NCBI GenBank assembly: GCA_944358695.1
Contig: CALVRM010000018.1
Coordinates: 1 to 58,099 of the forward strand
Direction of reading: 5' to 3'
Length of the DNA: 58,099 nucleotides
Source of the DNA: an uncultured Bacilli bacterium
Lineage (GTDB): Bacteria > Bacillota_I > Bacilli_A > RF39 > UBA660
The position numbers and the translations under genes were made by a program. The notes beneath the pieces are model-generated. The model had not been told where the DNA came from. It did no database searches and was given only the letters and a program-made list of their open reading frames with translations. Shown piece by piece: positions 41,757 to 51,554 of this stretch; the first letter of the stretch is position 1, and the number at the start of each line of letters is the position of its first letter.

Positions 41757-43904
41757 ATGTATGCACAAGTATTGGTTGAAATAAAGGCAAAAGCTATTGA
41801 TAAAACTTTTACATACAAAATTCCAGAAGGAATGATTATAAAAGTTGGAATGCGCGTTTTAGTTCCTTTTGGCAAAAGAACTATTGAAGGTTTTGTTTTA
41901 AAAATAGAAGAATCCGGTGATTTTGATTATGAAGTTAAAGATATTATTATGGTTATTGACGATAGCCCGGTTATTAATGAAGAAATGTTAGAGCTTGGCA
42001 AATATATTAGTAAAAAAACATTATCACCTTTAATTATGGCTTATCAAGCTATGTTACCAACGGCCTTAAAAGCACGCCATAAGGGAAAAGTTAATAAAAA
42101 ATATATAACAATTTTACAAATTATTAAAGAAGAAAATTTACAAGGTAAGCAATTAGAAATATATAATTTAATTAAAAATGGTAAGAACAATAAAAGCGAG
42201 CTTAATAAAATATCTAGTTATGCGGTTAAAAAACTAATAGAAAATGGGATAGTTCAAGAGGTAAAAAAAGAAGTTTATAGAACAAATGCGGAAGAAAAAG
42301 GAGACATCGAAGATCCTATTTTAACAGAGGAACAAAAAAATGTAATTAGTAAAATTTCCTTTGATGAATTTAATCCATATTTGCTTTATGGAGTTACTGG
42401 TAGTGGCAAAACATTGGTTTATATAAAAGTTATTGAACAGGTTTTACAACTAAAAAAAGAAGCGATCTTATTGGTTCCAGAAATAAGTTTAACACCCCAG
42501 GTTGTTGATATTTTTAGAAAACGTTTTGGGAAAATAGTGGCAATATTGCATAGTGGACTTAGTGATGGAGAAAAGTATGATGAATGGCGAAAAATTGCGA
42601 AAGGTGAAGTTTCTATTGTTATTGGCGCAAGAAGTGCGATTTTCGCACCGTTTACTAATTTAGGAGTTATTATTATTGATGAGGAGCATTCAGTAACTTA
42701 TAAGCAGGAAAATACACCTAAATATAATACAATAGATGTGGCAATTAGAAGAGCTAAAACTTATAATATTCCCTTAATTTTAGGTAGTGCGACGCCTTCA
42801 GTTGAAAGTTATACGAGGGCTCTTACTGGGACTTATGAACTTTTAGAGATGAAAAATAGGGTTAATCATAATTTACCTAAAGTTACTTTAGTTGATATGA
42901 AAGAGGAATTTAAGAAAGGTAATAGAATATTTTCGGATTTATTTAAAGAAAAAGTAAACAAGGCCTTAGAACGTGAAGAGCAAGTTATTATTTTACTAAA
43001 TAGGCGAGGTTTTTCTACGGTCATCACTTGTAAGGAATGTGGGTTTACGCATAAATGCCCAAGATGTGATATTCTTTTAACTTATCATAAAAGTACTAAT
43101 AGTATGAAATGTCATTATTGTAATTATACAGCGCCGAAATTAAATACGTGTCCTGAATGTCATGGTAAAAATATTAATGCTTTAGGGATGGGCACCGAAC
43201 GATTAGAAAGTTTAATTAATGAACAATTTCCTTTGGCTAAGACAGTTAGAATGGATGTTGATACGACTAAAAATAAAGGGGCACACGCTAAAATAATCGC
43301 GGCTTTTCGCGAGGGTAAATATAATGTGTTAGTGGGGACACAAATGATATCTAAAGGGCTTGATTTTCCCAATGTTACTTTAGCTTGTGTAGTTAGTGGA
43401 GATAGTTCACTAAATATTCCAGATTTTAGAAGCGCCGAAAGGACTTATCAACTTTTAAATCAGATTGCTGGCAGGGCCGGACGGGCTTCTAAAAAAGGCG
43501 AAGTTATTATGCAAGGCTTTAATATGGAACATTATAGCATCGTGGCCGCTAGTAAACATGATTATAATAGTTTTTATCGTGAAGAAATGAAAATCAGGAA
43601 AAAACTTAAATATCCACCATTTTATAATTTAGCTTATATTAAAATAAGTGGGAAAAAATATGACGTGGTTATGGAAGAAGCTTCTAAGATAGCTATTTAT
43701 TTGAAAAATGAACTTTTTAATAGTATTATTTTGGGTCCAAGTACGGCTAATGTACCAAAGGTTAATAATATATATTACGTAGGAATAATTATAAAATTTA
43801 AAAATACTGTGGAAATTATGGAACCTTTAGTGTTTATTAATAGAAAATATAGTACAAATAATAAAGTTATGGTAGAAGTGGATTTAAATCCGGTAAAAAT
43901 ATAG
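41757..43904 (+). CDS. priA: Primosomal protein N' (PriA helicase)
   Basis: PriA recognises stalled forks and D-loops and reloads the replicative helicase. The 715-residue protein has the 3'-end-binding N-domain (starting YAQVLVEIKAKAIDKTFTY), the ATP loop GVTGSGKTLVY, a DEEH box, the motif III GSATPSVES and a zinc module with four CxxC pairs (CKEC, CPRC, CHYC, CPEC) between about residues 424 and 465. The helicase C-half has GTQMISKGLDF and QIAGRAGRA. Slightly short for the family. ATG follows AGGGTGAT. fmt follows after 44 bases, as in many bacteria. Confidence 0.96.
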   Translation: MYAQVLVEIKAKAIDKTFTYKIPEGMIIKVGMRVLVPFGKRTIEGFVLKIEESGDFDYEVKDIIMVIDDSPVINEEMLELGKYISKKTLSPLIMAYQAMLPTALKARHKGKVNKKYITILQIIKEENLQGKQLEIYNLIKNGKNNKSELNKISSYAVKKLIENGIVQEVKKEVYRTNAEEKGDIEDPILTEEQKNVISKISFDEFNPYLLYGVTGSGKTLVYIKVIEQVLQLKKEAILLVPEISLTPQVVDIFRKRFGKIVAILHSGLSDGEKYDEWRKIAKGEVSIVIGARSAIFAPFTNLGVIIIDEEHSVTYKQENTPKYNTIDVAIRRAKTYNIPLILGSATPSVESYTRALTGTYELLEMKNRVNHNLPKVTLVDMKEEFKKGNRIFSDLFKEKVNKALEREEQVIILLNRRGFSTVITCKECGFTHKCPRCDILLTYHKSTNSMKCHYCNYTAPKLNTCPECHGKNINALGMGTERLESLINEQFPLAKTVRMDVDTTKNKGAHAKIIAAFREGKYNVLVGTQMISKGLDFPNVTLACVVSGDSSLNIPDFRSAERTYQLLNQIAGRAGRASKKGEVIMQGFNMEHYSIVAASKHDYNSFYREEMKIRKKLKYPPFYNLAYIKISGKKYDVVMEEASKIAIYLKNELFNSIILGPSTANVPKVNNIYYVGIIIKFKNTVEIMEPLVFINRKYSTNNKVMVEVDLNPVKI

Positions 43905-43948
43905 TTATTTATTTTAAAATGTGTTAAAATTAAAGATAGGGTGATGAT

Positions 43949-44905
43949 ATGGATTTTGATAAAATTGAAGTAAAAAAAGACCCAGTTATTATTTTTATGG
44001 GGACTCCAGAATTTAGTGTTCCGGTGCTTGAGGGTTTGATAGCTAATTATAAAATTAGAGCAATTGTGACTCAGCCTGATAAACCTTACGGCCGAAATGG
44101 GATCTTAAAAGCTTCGCCGATTAAAGAGGTGGCGATTAAGCATAACATTTTATGTTTGCAACCTGAGAAAATTAAAGATGCATTGCAAGAAATAAATGCT
44201 TTGGAACCTGATTTAATTATAACTTGTGCTTATGGTAAAATTTTGCCATTAGAGCTATTATTAATTCCGAAGTTAGGATGTATTAATGTTCATGCTTCAT
44301 TACTTCCGAAACTTCGCGGTGGGGCGCCAATTCACCATGCTATAATTGATGGCTATTCTAAAACCGGTGTAACAATTATGTATATGTCTGAACAGATGGA
44401 TGCGGGAGATATAATTAGTCAAGAAATAGTGGAAATTACTCAAGCAGATACGGCTTCTAGTTTGCATGATAAATTAAAAGTCGTTGGTCGCGATTTACTT
44501 TTAAAAACTTTGCCGAGTATTTTAGCTGGGACTAATAATCGCTTAAAACAAGATGAGTCCGAAGTTACTTATGGTTTTGTTATTAAAAGAGAGGACGAGA
44601 AGTTAGATTTTTCTAAAACAAAACGAGAAATTATTAACCAAATTCGCGGTTTAAATGCTTGGCCAGGGGCTTATTGTTATTTTGAGGAAAAGATAATGAA
44701 AGTATGGCAGGCTTATCGCACGGATAATTTATTTGAGCTTGCTTATCCTGGGGAAATTACGGCTATTTATAATGATGGTTTTGGGGTAAAAGTATCAAAC
44801 GGTGAGGTTGTTTTTACAGAAATTCAATTAGAAGGCAAAGGTAAAATAAAGGCGGTTGATTTTATTCATGGCCATCCAGATTTAATTGGTAAGATATTGA
44901 GGTAG
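43949..44905 (+). CDS. fmt: Methionyl-tRNA formyltransferase
   Basis: Fmt formylates initiator Met-tRNA with 10-formyl-THF. The 318-residue protein has FMGTPEFSVPVLEGL, NVHASLLPKLRGGAPIHHAI (with the catalytic Asn-His) and the C-terminal OB-like tRNA-binding domain. About 12 residues precede the usual start of the fold. ATG at 43949 follows AGGGTGAT; an extended -10 (TG-T-TAAAAT, 43922-43930) may give an extra promoter. Two small membrane-protein genes follow closely. Confidence 0.96.
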   Translation: MDFDKIEVKKDPVIIFMGTPEFSVPVLEGLIANYKIRAIVTQPDKPYGRNGILKASPIKEVAIKHNILCLQPEKIKDALQEINALEPDLIITCAYGKILPLELLLIPKLGCINVHASLLPKLRGGAPIHHAIIDGYSKTGVTIMYMSEQMDAGDIISQEIVEITQADTASSLHDKLKVVGRDLLLKTLPSILAGTNNRLKQDESEVTYGFVIKREDEKLDFSKTKREIINQIRGLNAWPGAYCYFEEKIMKVWQAYRTDNLFELAYPGEITAIYNDGFGVKVSNGEVVFTEIQLEGKGKIKAVDFIHGHPDLIGKILR

Positions 44906-44913
44906 GATTTAGA

Positions 44914-45615
44914 ATGTTTAAAAGAATAAGAGAGAGCGAAAGATATATAAAATTAAAAGAACTATGGACTAATCCTAAAACTCATGCGATGATGGTCCTA
45001 GCTTTTTGGTTAATATTTATGGTGGTTGCGATTGTTTTAGTTAGAGTAATGTCTCATACATCGGTGTCAACTAGTAAGGTCGAAAATGTGGCGACTAGTT
45101 TTGCTAATATTACAGGATATGATTTTACCTATAAAACTAATAACGAGGAAATTAATGGATCTTATTATGACGGTGCGATAATATTTTACTTAAATAATAA
45201 ACGTTATTACTATAAGGACAATGTTTATTTAATTGATGATGAAGTTCAAAAAGTAGAAGGTTTTGATTTAAATGTTTTAAAATTAAATAGTAAATTACTC
45301 AATAATTTAGTAAGTGGGATAACTCCAGCTTTAAATGATAATTTTAAACAATATATAGTGCCATTAGATCGATTTATTAACTTGTATGAAGTAGATACGG
45401 ATATGGATTTATCACAAGCCGCAACTTATAATGTGGTAGTAAGTGTTTATACAAATAATAAGGTGATAAATAAAGTTGTTTTAGATTTATCTAGTTATTA
45501 TACTATGAAAACAGGCGCTAGCGCTAGTTATCCGGTGACCATTAATTATTATAATGTAAATAATGTATCAGATTTTACAAGTGGATATGATGAATTAATA
45601 GAGGTGAAAAAATGA
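44914..45615 (+). CDS. Single-pass membrane protein of unknown function
   Basis: The 233-residue protein has a basic, charged N-terminus (1-24), one membrane helix (about 26-46) and an external domain of about 185 residues rich in Asn, Tyr and Asp with many predicted beta strands. There is no lipobox cysteine. Family not recognised. It starts 9 bases after fmt and its stop overlaps the next ATG by 4 bases, so the three genes are translated together. A weak AGG-rich SD lies 8 bases before the ATG. Confidence 0.7.
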   Translation: MFKRIRESERYIKLKELWTNPKTHAMMVLAFWLIFMVVAIVLVRVMSHTSVSTSKVENVATSFANITGYDFTYKTNNEEINGSYYDGAIIFYLNNKRYYYKDNVYLIDDEVQKVEGFDLNVLKLNSKLLNNLVSGITPALNDNFKQYIVPLDRFINLYEVDTDMDLSQAATYNVVVSVYTNNKVINKVVLDLSSYYTMKTGASASYPVTINYYNVNNVSDFTSGYDELIEVKK

Positions 45616-45920
45616 CAGTACAACTTATAATATTTTTAATTGCTTTAGTAGCAGTAATTTTCTTTTTTAAAAATTTTAATGCAAGTGTATATTTTATTGT
45701 GATGATTGATATATTCTTGCGTGTTATTACGTATTTAAAGATAAACTATTTAAGAGACGATGCGTTTAGTTTCTTTAATGTGATTCCGGCAAGTGTTTTG
45801 GATATTTTTAATGGTTTTGATCTTGGAGTCTTTAATGAAATACTAGTGGCTATATATATTGTGATTTATATTGTTTTTGAAGTATTACTTATTAGACTAT
45901 TTATCAAAAAGAAATTTTAG
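45612..45920 (+). CDS. Small three-helix membrane protein of unknown function
   Basis: A 102-residue, very hydrophobic protein with three predicted membrane helices (about 4-20, 26-43 and 78-98). The start ATG overlaps the previous stop (ATGA), a sign of translational coupling; GAGGTG lies 6 bases upstream. Family not recognised. It probably forms a membrane pair with the preceding protein. Confidence 0.7.
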   Translation: MTVQLIIFLIALVAVIFFFKNFNASVYFIVMIDIFLRVITYLKINYLRDDAFSFFNVIPASVLDIFNGFDLGVFNEILVAIYIVIYIVFEVLLIRLFIKKKF

Positions 45921-45942
45921 AATCAAAATAATTTGATTCTTT
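45917..45942 (+). terminator. Terminator of the priA/fmt region
   Basis: AGAATCAAA (45917-45925) pairs with TTTGATTCT (45930-45938), 4-base loop, then T residues; overlaps the stop codon. Confidence 0.85.
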
Positions 45943-45999
45943 TTAAAAAGGGTAATTTATTATATAGAACAAATGTATCTATCTTTAAACTGTTTATTG

Positions 46000-46008
46000 T
46001 GATATAAT
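46000..46008 (+). promoter_or_regulatory. Extended -10 promoter of ruvA
   Basis: TG-A-TATAAT, followed six bases later by GGTGAT, the ruvA SD. The -35 region is not conserved. Confidence 0.6.
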
Positions 46009-46026
46009 GTATATGGTGATGGTAGT

Positions 46027-46578
46027 ATGTATGCGTATATTAAGGGACAAGTAAAAGATGTTGATAGTAATTATATTGTTCTAGATAATGGTGGTGTTGG
46101 CTATTTAATTTATACAGCAAACCCTTATTCATTTGATGTTGATAAAGAATATACAATTTATTTATATCAATATGTTAGAGAAGATGAAATAAGTTTATAT
46201 GGTTTTAAAACGTTGGAAGAAAAAAAATTATTTTTAAAATTAATTGGTGTTAAAGGTTTAGGATGTAAAATGGCTTTGCCAATGATTGCTTTGGGTTCAC
46301 CGGATGGAATTATTGATGCAATTGAAAGAGAGAATGTTTTATATCTTAAGAAATTTCCAAAGATCGGGGATAAAGTAGCTCGGCAAATTATCTTGGATTT
46401 AAAGGGTAAATTGGTGGCTAACAATGAGGTTTTGGCCAATAATAACGATGAATTAGCTGAAGCGTTAAGAGGATTGGGCTACAAAAATAGTGATATAAGT
46501 AAAGTTGTGAAGCAAATAAATAGCACCGATGAAATTGAAGTACAAATAAAAGAAGCTTTAAGATTATTGTTAAAATAA
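46027..46578 (+). CDS. ruvA: Holliday junction helicase subunit RuvA
   Basis: RuvA binds four-way junctions and loads the RuvB motor. The 183-residue protein has the N-terminal OB domain (YIKGQVKDVDSNYIVLDNGG), two helix-hairpin-helix motifs (LKLIGVKGLGCKMALPMI and LKKFPKIGDKVARQIILDL) and the C-terminal RuvB-binding helices (DELAEALRGLGYKNSDISK). Length is normal. First gene of ruvA-ruvB, 19 bases before ruvB. Confidence 0.96.
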   Translation: MYAYIKGQVKDVDSNYIVLDNGGVGYLIYTANPYSFDVDKEYTIYLYQYVREDEISLYGFKTLEEKKLFLKLIGVKGLGCKMALPMIALGSPDGIIDAIERENVLYLKKFPKIGDKVARQIILDLKGKLVANNEVLANNNDELAEALRGLGYKNSDISKVVKQINSTDEIEVQIKEALRLLLK

Positions 46579-46597
46579 TGATTTTTAGGAGGTCAAT

Positions 46598-47602
46598 ATG
46601 GATGAGAGAATAGTTACTAATCATGAACTTGCAGAAGATACTTTTGAGGGAACAATAAGGCCTGATAGTATCGATGAATATATTGGTCAAAGTGAAGTTA
46701 AAGATAATTTGAATGTCTTTATTAAAGCAGCTAAAATGCGCGATGAAGCTTTAGATCATGTTTTACTTTATGGACCTCCTGGTCTTGGGAAAACAACGAT
46801 GGCCTATATTATTGCTAATGAGTTAGGTAGTAACATTAAAACTACTAGTGGTCCGGCTATTGAAAAAAGTGGGGATTTAGCGGCAGTGTTATCTACTTTG
46901 GAACCGGGCGATGTATTGTTTATTGATGAAATTCATCGTATTCCCAGATATATTGAAGAGATCTTATATTCAGCGATGGAGGATTTTACTTTAGATATAA
47001 TTGTCGGTAGTGATTCTTCAAGCCGAAATATTAGAATAGATTTGCCTCCGTTTACTTTAGTAGGGGCAACAACTAGGGCTGGTGATTTAACTGGTCCATT
47101 ACGTGATAGATTTGGAATTATTTCAAAGCTTAATTACTATACGGAAGAAGAGTTAACGCAAATTGTTTTAAGGACAAGTAGGGTCTTAGATTGTTCGATT
47201 GATGAAGCTGCGGCTGTTGAGCTTGCTCGTAGGAGTCGTGGGACCCCAAGGATTGCTAATAGGCTATTTAAACGAGTACGCGACTATGCTTTAGTAATGG
47301 GCAATGGTAATATTGATTTGCAAATTACCAAACTAGCTTTAGACAAATTAAAAGTTGATGCATTTGGTTTAGATGAGACAGATTACAATTTATTGAAATC
47401 AATTATTGAAAAATTCAATGGTGGTCCAGTTGGTATTGATTCGTTAGCTTCTTCGATTGGCGAGGAAGTGACGACGATTGAGGATGTGTACGAACCATAT
47501 TTATTGCAAAATGGCTTTTTAAAAAGAACAAGTCGTGGTAGAATAGTTACAGAGAAGGCTTATGAGCATTTAAAAATAAATAGACAAGGTAATTTATTTT
47601 AA
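46598..47602 (+). CDS. ruvB: Holliday junction branch-migration ATPase RuvB
   Basis: This AAA+ motor drives branch migration with RuvA. The 334-residue protein has [18 protein letters not shown], Walker A ([10 protein letters not shown]), Walker B (LFIDEIHR), sensor and arginine-finger segments ([18 protein letters not shown]) and the winged-helix C-terminus ending [19 protein letters not shown] follows AGGAGG. queA follows in the same direction, the order seen in Bacillus (ruvA-ruvB-queA). Confidence 0.97.
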   Translation: MDERIVTNHELAEDTFEGTIRPDSIDEYIGQSEVKDNLNVFIKAAKMRDEALDHVLLYGPPGLGKTTMAYIIANELGSNIKTTSGPAIEKSGDLAAVLSTLEPGDVLFIDEIHRIPRYIEEILYSAMEDFTLDIIVGSDSSSRNIRIDLPPFTLVGATTRAGDLTGPLRDRFGIISKLNYYTEEELTQIVLRTSRVLDCSIDEAAAVELARRSRGTPRIANRLFKRVRDYALVMGNGNIDLQITKLALDKLKVDAFGLDETDYNLLKSIIEKFNGGPVGIDSLASSIGEEVTTIEDVYEPYLLQNGFLKRTSRGRIVTEKAYEHLKINRQGNLF

Positions 47603-47607
47603 GTAGT

Positions 47608-47640
47608 ACTGAATACTTTAGTATTCGGTTTTCTATTTTG
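47608..47640 (+). terminator. Possible terminator after ruvB
   Basis: ACTGAATAC (47608-47616) pairs with GTATTCGGT (47621-47629), one wobble pair; the tail TTTTCTATTTT is interrupted, so read-through into queA is likely. Confidence 0.5.
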
Positions 47641-47656
47641 TAGAAAGAGTGATAAA

Positions 47657-48682
47657 ATGACAACTGAGGATTTTGATTTTGATTTGCCCGATTATTTAAT
47701 CGCGCAGAGGCCGCTTGAGAAAAGAGATGCTTCAAAGTTGCTTGTTTTGGATAGAAAAACGGGGACAATAGAGCATAAGCATTTTACCGATATTTTAGAT
47801 TATATAGCTCCTGGTGATACTTTAGTTTTGAATGATACTAAGGTTATTCCAGCAAGATTAATGGGAGTTAAGGCTGATACTGGAGCTGTAATTGAAATGC
47901 TTATGCTTAAGGAAACTTCTAAAGATGTTTGGGAATGTTTAACTAAACCAGCCAAGAGAATTAAAGAAGGAACTTTAGTAAATTTTGGTGATGGTAAGTT
48001 ACAAGCTGAATGTGTGAAGGTTGGCGATGAAGGCATTCGTTATTTTAAGTTGATTTATAAAGGGATTTTATATGAAGTTTTGGATGAATTAGGTGAAATG
48101 CCACTTCCACCTTATATTCATGAGAAGCTTGAAGATCAAAATCGATACCAGACGGTTTATGCTAAACATATTGGTAGCGCGGCAGCACCAACAGCTGGAC
48201 TTCATTTTACACCTGAGTTATTAAAACAAGCTGAAATGAAAGGCATAAATATTGCTTATATTACTCTGCACGTTGGGCTTGGAACTTTTAGACCGGTTTC
48301 CGTAACGAATGTTAATGAACATAAAATGCATAGTGAGTTTTATATTATGAGCAATGAAACTGCGGATTTGCTTAATAGAACTAAGGAATCTGGGCATAAA
48401 ATTATAAGTGTTGGAACGACAACTACCCGAACATTAGAAACAGTGATGAATTTATATGGGGTGTTTAAAGCTAGTAGTGGTTTTACGGATATATTTATTT
48501 ACCCCGGATATAAATTTAAGGGAATTGATCAATTAATTACTAATTTTCATTTGCCAAAATCAACTTTAATTATGTTGGTTAGTGCTTTGGCGGGAAAAGA
48601 TAATATTATGAAAGCTTATAATATTGCTGTTAAAGAAAAATATCGCTTTTTTTCGTTTGGCGATAGTATGTTTATAAAGTAG
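47657..48682 (+). CDS. queA: S-adenosylmethionine:tRNA ribosyltransferase-isomerase
   Basis: QueA moves the ribosyl part of SAM onto preQ1 at position 34 of tRNA and forms epoxyqueuosine. The 341-residue protein has [45 protein letters not shown] and VGLGTFRPV, all conserved in the family. ATG follows GAGTGAT. tgt, the usual companion that inserts preQ1, is not in the window. miaA follows after 8 bases. Confidence 0.96.
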   Translation: MTTEDFDFDLPDYLIAQRPLEKRDASKLLVLDRKTGTIEHKHFTDILDYIAPGDTLVLNDTKVIPARLMGVKADTGAVIEMLMLKETSKDVWECLTKPAKRIKEGTLVNFGDGKLQAECVKVGDEGIRYFKLIYKGILYEVLDELGEMPLPPYIHEKLEDQNRYQTVYAKHIGSAAAPTAGLHFTPELLKQAEMKGINIAYITLHVGLGTFRPVSVTNVNEHKMHSEFYIMSNETADLLNRTKESGHKIISVGTTTTRTLETVMNLYGVFKASSGFTDIFIYPGYKFKGIDQLITNFHLPKSTLIMLVSALAGKDNIMKAYNIAVKEKYRFFSFGDSMFIK

Positions 48683-48690
48683 GTGATAAG

Positions 48691-49563
48691 ATGGTTATAG
48701 TTATAACAGGACCAACGGGAACGGGGAAAACAGAGCTTAGTTTGTTTTTAGCAAAGAAGTTAAAAGGCGAAATTGTAAATGCTGATAGTACGCAATTTTA
48801 TAAAGATTTAAATATTGCGACTAATAAGGTGACAGATAAAAAAGGTATTGTGCACCATTTATTTGATATTGTAGATATTACGAAAGATTATACGGTTTTT
48901 GATTATCAACGGGATGCTAGAGCATGTATCGCTGATATTTTAAATCGAGGTAAAACGCCCATTTTAGTTGGGGGCTCTGGATTATATATTAAGGCAGCTT
49001 TATATAACTATGAATTTGCGGATAAAGAAAAAAAAGATTATGAAGGTGTTAGTAATGACGAGCTATATAAAAGGTTATTAGAAGTTGATCCTGATACAAA
49101 AATTCATTTAAATAATAGAGTTAGGGTAATAAGTGCTTTAAATTATTACGAAGCAAATCGTCGGCCATATAGTGAAAAGGCAAAGAGCGAAAAACTACTA
49201 TATGATACTTTGTTTATTGGCTTAACAGCGGAACGCGATATATTGTATTATAAAATAAATAAACGAGTTGAAATGATGGTGGAAGAAGGGTTATTGGAAG
49301 AAGCTAGGAATATTTATGACTCGCAAATTAGAACTAAAGCAGTGATGACACCCATTGGTTATAAAGAATTGTTTGATTATTTTGAAGGGAAAAAGGATTT
49401 GAATGAGTGTTTAGATTTAATTAAACAGAAAAGCCGTAATTATGCGAAGAGACAATATACATGGTTTAATAATCAAATGAATTTAAAATGGTTTCATGTA
49501 GATTATGAAAATTTTGATAATACAGAAAACGATGTATTAGAATATATTACTAATAGGAAATAG
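48691..49563 (+). CDS. miaA: tRNA dimethylallyltransferase
   Basis: MiaA adds a dimethylallyl group to A37 of tRNAs that read UNN codons. The 290-residue protein has the P-loop GPTGTGKTELS (7-17), the substrate segment NADSTQFYKDLNIATNK, VGGSGLYIKA and the C-terminal KQKSRNYAKRQYTWFN. Length is slightly short but complete. The SD AGGTGAT contains the queA stop codon, so the two are co-translated. Last gene of the ruvAB-queA-miaA group. Confidence 0.96.
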   Translation: MVIVITGPTGTGKTELSLFLAKKLKGEIVNADSTQFYKDLNIATNKVTDKKGIVHHLFDIVDITKDYTVFDYQRDARACIADILNRGKTPILVGGSGLYIKAALYNYEFADKEKKDYEGVSNDELYKRLLEVDPDTKIHLNNRVRVISALNYYEANRRPYSEKAKSEKLLYDTLFIGLTAERDILYYKINKRVEMMVEEGLLEEARNIYDSQIRTKAVMTPIGYKELFDYFEGKKDLNECLDLIKQKSRNYAKRQYTWFNNQMNLKWFHVDYENFDNTENDVLEYITNRK

Positions 49564-49583
49564 GCACTATTAGTAATTTTTTT
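49546..49583 (+). terminator. Terminator of miaA
   Basis: ATTACTAATA (49546-49555) pairs with TATTAGTAAT (49568-49577), then T residues; the stop codon is in the loop. Confidence 0.8.
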
Positions 49584-49696
49584 GTTTAGATTTTTTTATT
49601 AAAAATAAACTATCTGATAGGTTTTATTGTTTCATAGTTGGATGTTAGTGGTGTTTTAGGCTGTTAAGTTTTATTATATTTAAAATAGCATTAAAA

Positions 49697-49719
49697 AAAA
49701 ATAGTTAATTACTATTTTT
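49697..49719 (-). terminator. Terminator of the VanY pair
   Basis: AAAAATAGT (49697-49705) pairs with ACTATTTTT (49711-49719), 5-base loop; on the minus strand a T run follows. Overlaps the stop codon. Confidence 0.75.
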
Positions 49720-50574
49720 ATTTTGAATATAATATGCATAATATTCTTCTAAAGTTAAATTCTCTTTTTGAAGCTGGTTAGCTATTTTTGAGCCAACGTA
49801 TCGGTAGTGCCAAGGCTCATATTGATAACCTGTGATGTCTTCTTTATCTTTAGGAAATCTTAAGATAAAACCATATTTATATGCGTTTTTTTGAAGCCAT
49901 TTGAAAGCATCAGTATTTTCAAAACTATTATCAATTTGATTAATATCGGTAGCTAAGCCGGTTTGGTGTTCTGAAAACCCTGGTCTAGCTGAATAAGTAT
50001 CAGCGGCAGTTTTACCATCTCTTTCAACGTAATTATTATATAAGGTTGTTTGATACTTATAAGTACGATAAGCTGAAGCATTTTTAATTATAATATTATC
50101 AAGAGTTGCCGCATCAGACATTTCCATAAAAGCATTGGCAGCTTCTTTTCGCATTTGACTATTTATACCAGTGTTATATTTAGCATTTAGTGTTATTAGG
50201 TCATCTGGTTCATAATCTTCTGTTAAATAATAATATTTGTTAACAAGCATTAAGTTATTATCTTGTAGGTTAGTTGCGATTGTATCTTTATATTTTTCTT
50301 TGTCTAAATTACAATTAACGTCAGCAATAATTTTACTGGGACTTAAATTTTTATCTTTGGCATAGGTTAGGTATCTATTTAAGTTGGCTTCAATATAATA
50401 TGTTTCTTCTTTTAAACTATTTTCAAGAGGATCAACAGGTTGATTTGCTTGGATATTTTTTTCTTCTTTTTTGTCTGTGGTGAGAAAATAAACTAGAGTG
50501 CCAATAATAATTAAAAGAAGAATATTGATGACAATAAATGTATTGCGTTTTTTCTTTTTTCTTTGTTTTGTCAT
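49705..50574 (-). CDS. VanY-type D-alanyl-D-alanine carboxypeptidase, second copy
   Basis: A 289-residue zinc peptidase of the VanY family, anchored by one N-terminal helix (about 12-31) with the enzyme outside the cell. Zinc and catalytic residues: SEHQTGLATD (H203, D210) and EPWHYRYVG (E253, H256). It trims the terminal D-Ala of peptidoglycan stems; without other van genes near, a role in normal wall turnover is more likely than glycopeptide resistance. ATG has AAGGAG 5 bases upstream. It starts 2 bases after the stop of its paralogue, with which it shares the layout and many motifs. Confidence 0.92.
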   Translation of the reverse strand: MTKQRKKKKRNTFIVINILLLIIIGTLVYFLTTDKKEEKNIQANQPVDPLENSLKEETYYIEANLNRYLTYAKDKNLSPSKIIADVNCNLDKEKYKDTIATNLQDNNLMLVNKYYYLTEDYEPDDLITLNAKYNTGINSQMRKEAANAFMEMSDAATLDNIIIKNASAYRTYKYQTTLYNNYVERDGKTAADTYSARPGFSEHQTGLATDINQIDNSFENTDAFKWLQKNAYKYGFILRFPKDKEDITGYQYEPWHYRYVGSKIANQLQKENLTLEEYYAYYIQNKNSN

Positions 50575-50576
50575 AT

Positions 50577-51530
50577 TTACTCCTTATCTAAATAATAAGC
50601 ATAGTATTCATCGTATGTTAATCCAGATTTTTTGACTTTGGTTGCTAAATCTTTACCTAAATAGCGGTAGTGCCATGATTCATAGGCGTAACCGGTTATT
50701 TCTTCTTTGTCTTTAGGGTACCTTAAGATAAAACCATATTTATGGGCATTTTTTTGAAGCCATTTGAAAGCATCAGTTTGATCAAAAGTTTCTCCGGATG
50801 CTCCATAAGTAATAATATCTAAGGCAAGCCCGCTTTGGTGTTCTGAATAATCAGGTCTAGCTGCATATTCATCGGCATATTCTTCACCTTTTAACTCTTT
50901 ATAGTCGTCATATATTTTTTTCTGTTCTTCATAAGTGCGGTAACCGGAATTGATGATTAAAGTATAGCCTTCTTCTTTGGCACTATTAAACATTTCTTTA
51001 AATGCATCTAAGACAACTTGTCTAGTTTTGATTCCGTCAAAAGCATACCAATTACTAACATCTACAACATCAGTTGGAGCGTATTTATCAGGTAAAGAAA
51101 AGTATTTATTAACTAAAATAGCATTTTCTTGTTGCATATCAGTTTTTTTAGTATGCGTGTAATAATCATAATTGCGTTTAACATTAACCATAGCTACTAT
51201 ATCTTGATAATCAATATCGTTAGTTTCTTTTTCTTTTTTAGTTATATATTCTTTATAAATGCTGTAATTTTTCCATAAAAAATATTTTTGCTTAGTTAAA
51301 GGAATTAAATCTTTATCATATTTTGTCAAGGCTTTGTCTAGGACCTTTTTATCGCTTTTAAGTAAAGCTGATATTTCTTTTTCGTTATATCCTAGTTTAT
51401 CTAGTTTATATTCATTACTAGTGTAATGCGTGTAAAGTTTAAACGCTATCACTGCTATTATTATAATAATTACGATAATTATAGCTATGATAATTGGTCT
51501 TTTTTTTATTTTCCTTTTTTTATTATACAT
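50577..51530 (-). CDS. VanY-type D-alanyl-D-alanine carboxypeptidase, first copy
   Basis: A 317-residue paralogue of the neighbouring gene: basic N-terminus, one membrane helix (about 11-31), a variable helical region (40-140) and the VanY domain with SEHQSGLALD (H231, D238) and ESWHYRYLG (E284, H287). Both proteins share an unusual N-K-Y-(F/Y)-x-L-x-(D/E)-x-Y-x-P-x-D segment just before the catalytic domain. ATG follows GGTGAT by 3 bases. First gene of a two-gene unit. Confidence 0.92.
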   Translation of the reverse strand: MYNKKRKIKKRPIIIAIIIVIIIIIAVIAFKLYTHYTSNEYKLDKLGYNEKEISALLKSDKKVLDKALTKYDKDLIPLTKQKYFLWKNYSIYKEYITKKEKETNDIDYQDIVAMVNVKRNYDYYTHTKKTDMQQENAILVNKYFSLPDKYAPTDVVDVSNWYAFDGIKTRQVVLDAFKEMFNSAKEEGYTLIINSGYRTYEEQKKIYDDYKELKGEEYADEYAARPDYSEHQSGLALDIITYGASGETFDQTDAFKWLQKNAHKYGFILRYPKDKEEITGYAYESWHYRYLGKDLATKVKKSGLTYDEYYAYYLDKE

Positions 51531-51545
51531 ACTATCACCATTTTA

Positions 51546-51554
51546 ATTATACCA
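51546..51554 (-). promoter_or_regulatory. Extended -10 promoter of the VanY pair
   Basis: On the minus strand TG-G-TATAAT, six bases, then the SD GGTGAT. Confidence 0.6.

Noticed and set aside
49705-51530. Vancomycin-resistance cluster
   Set aside because: Only VanY-type peptidases are present; no VanH, VanA, VanX or VanRS. A normal wall-turnover role is more likely.
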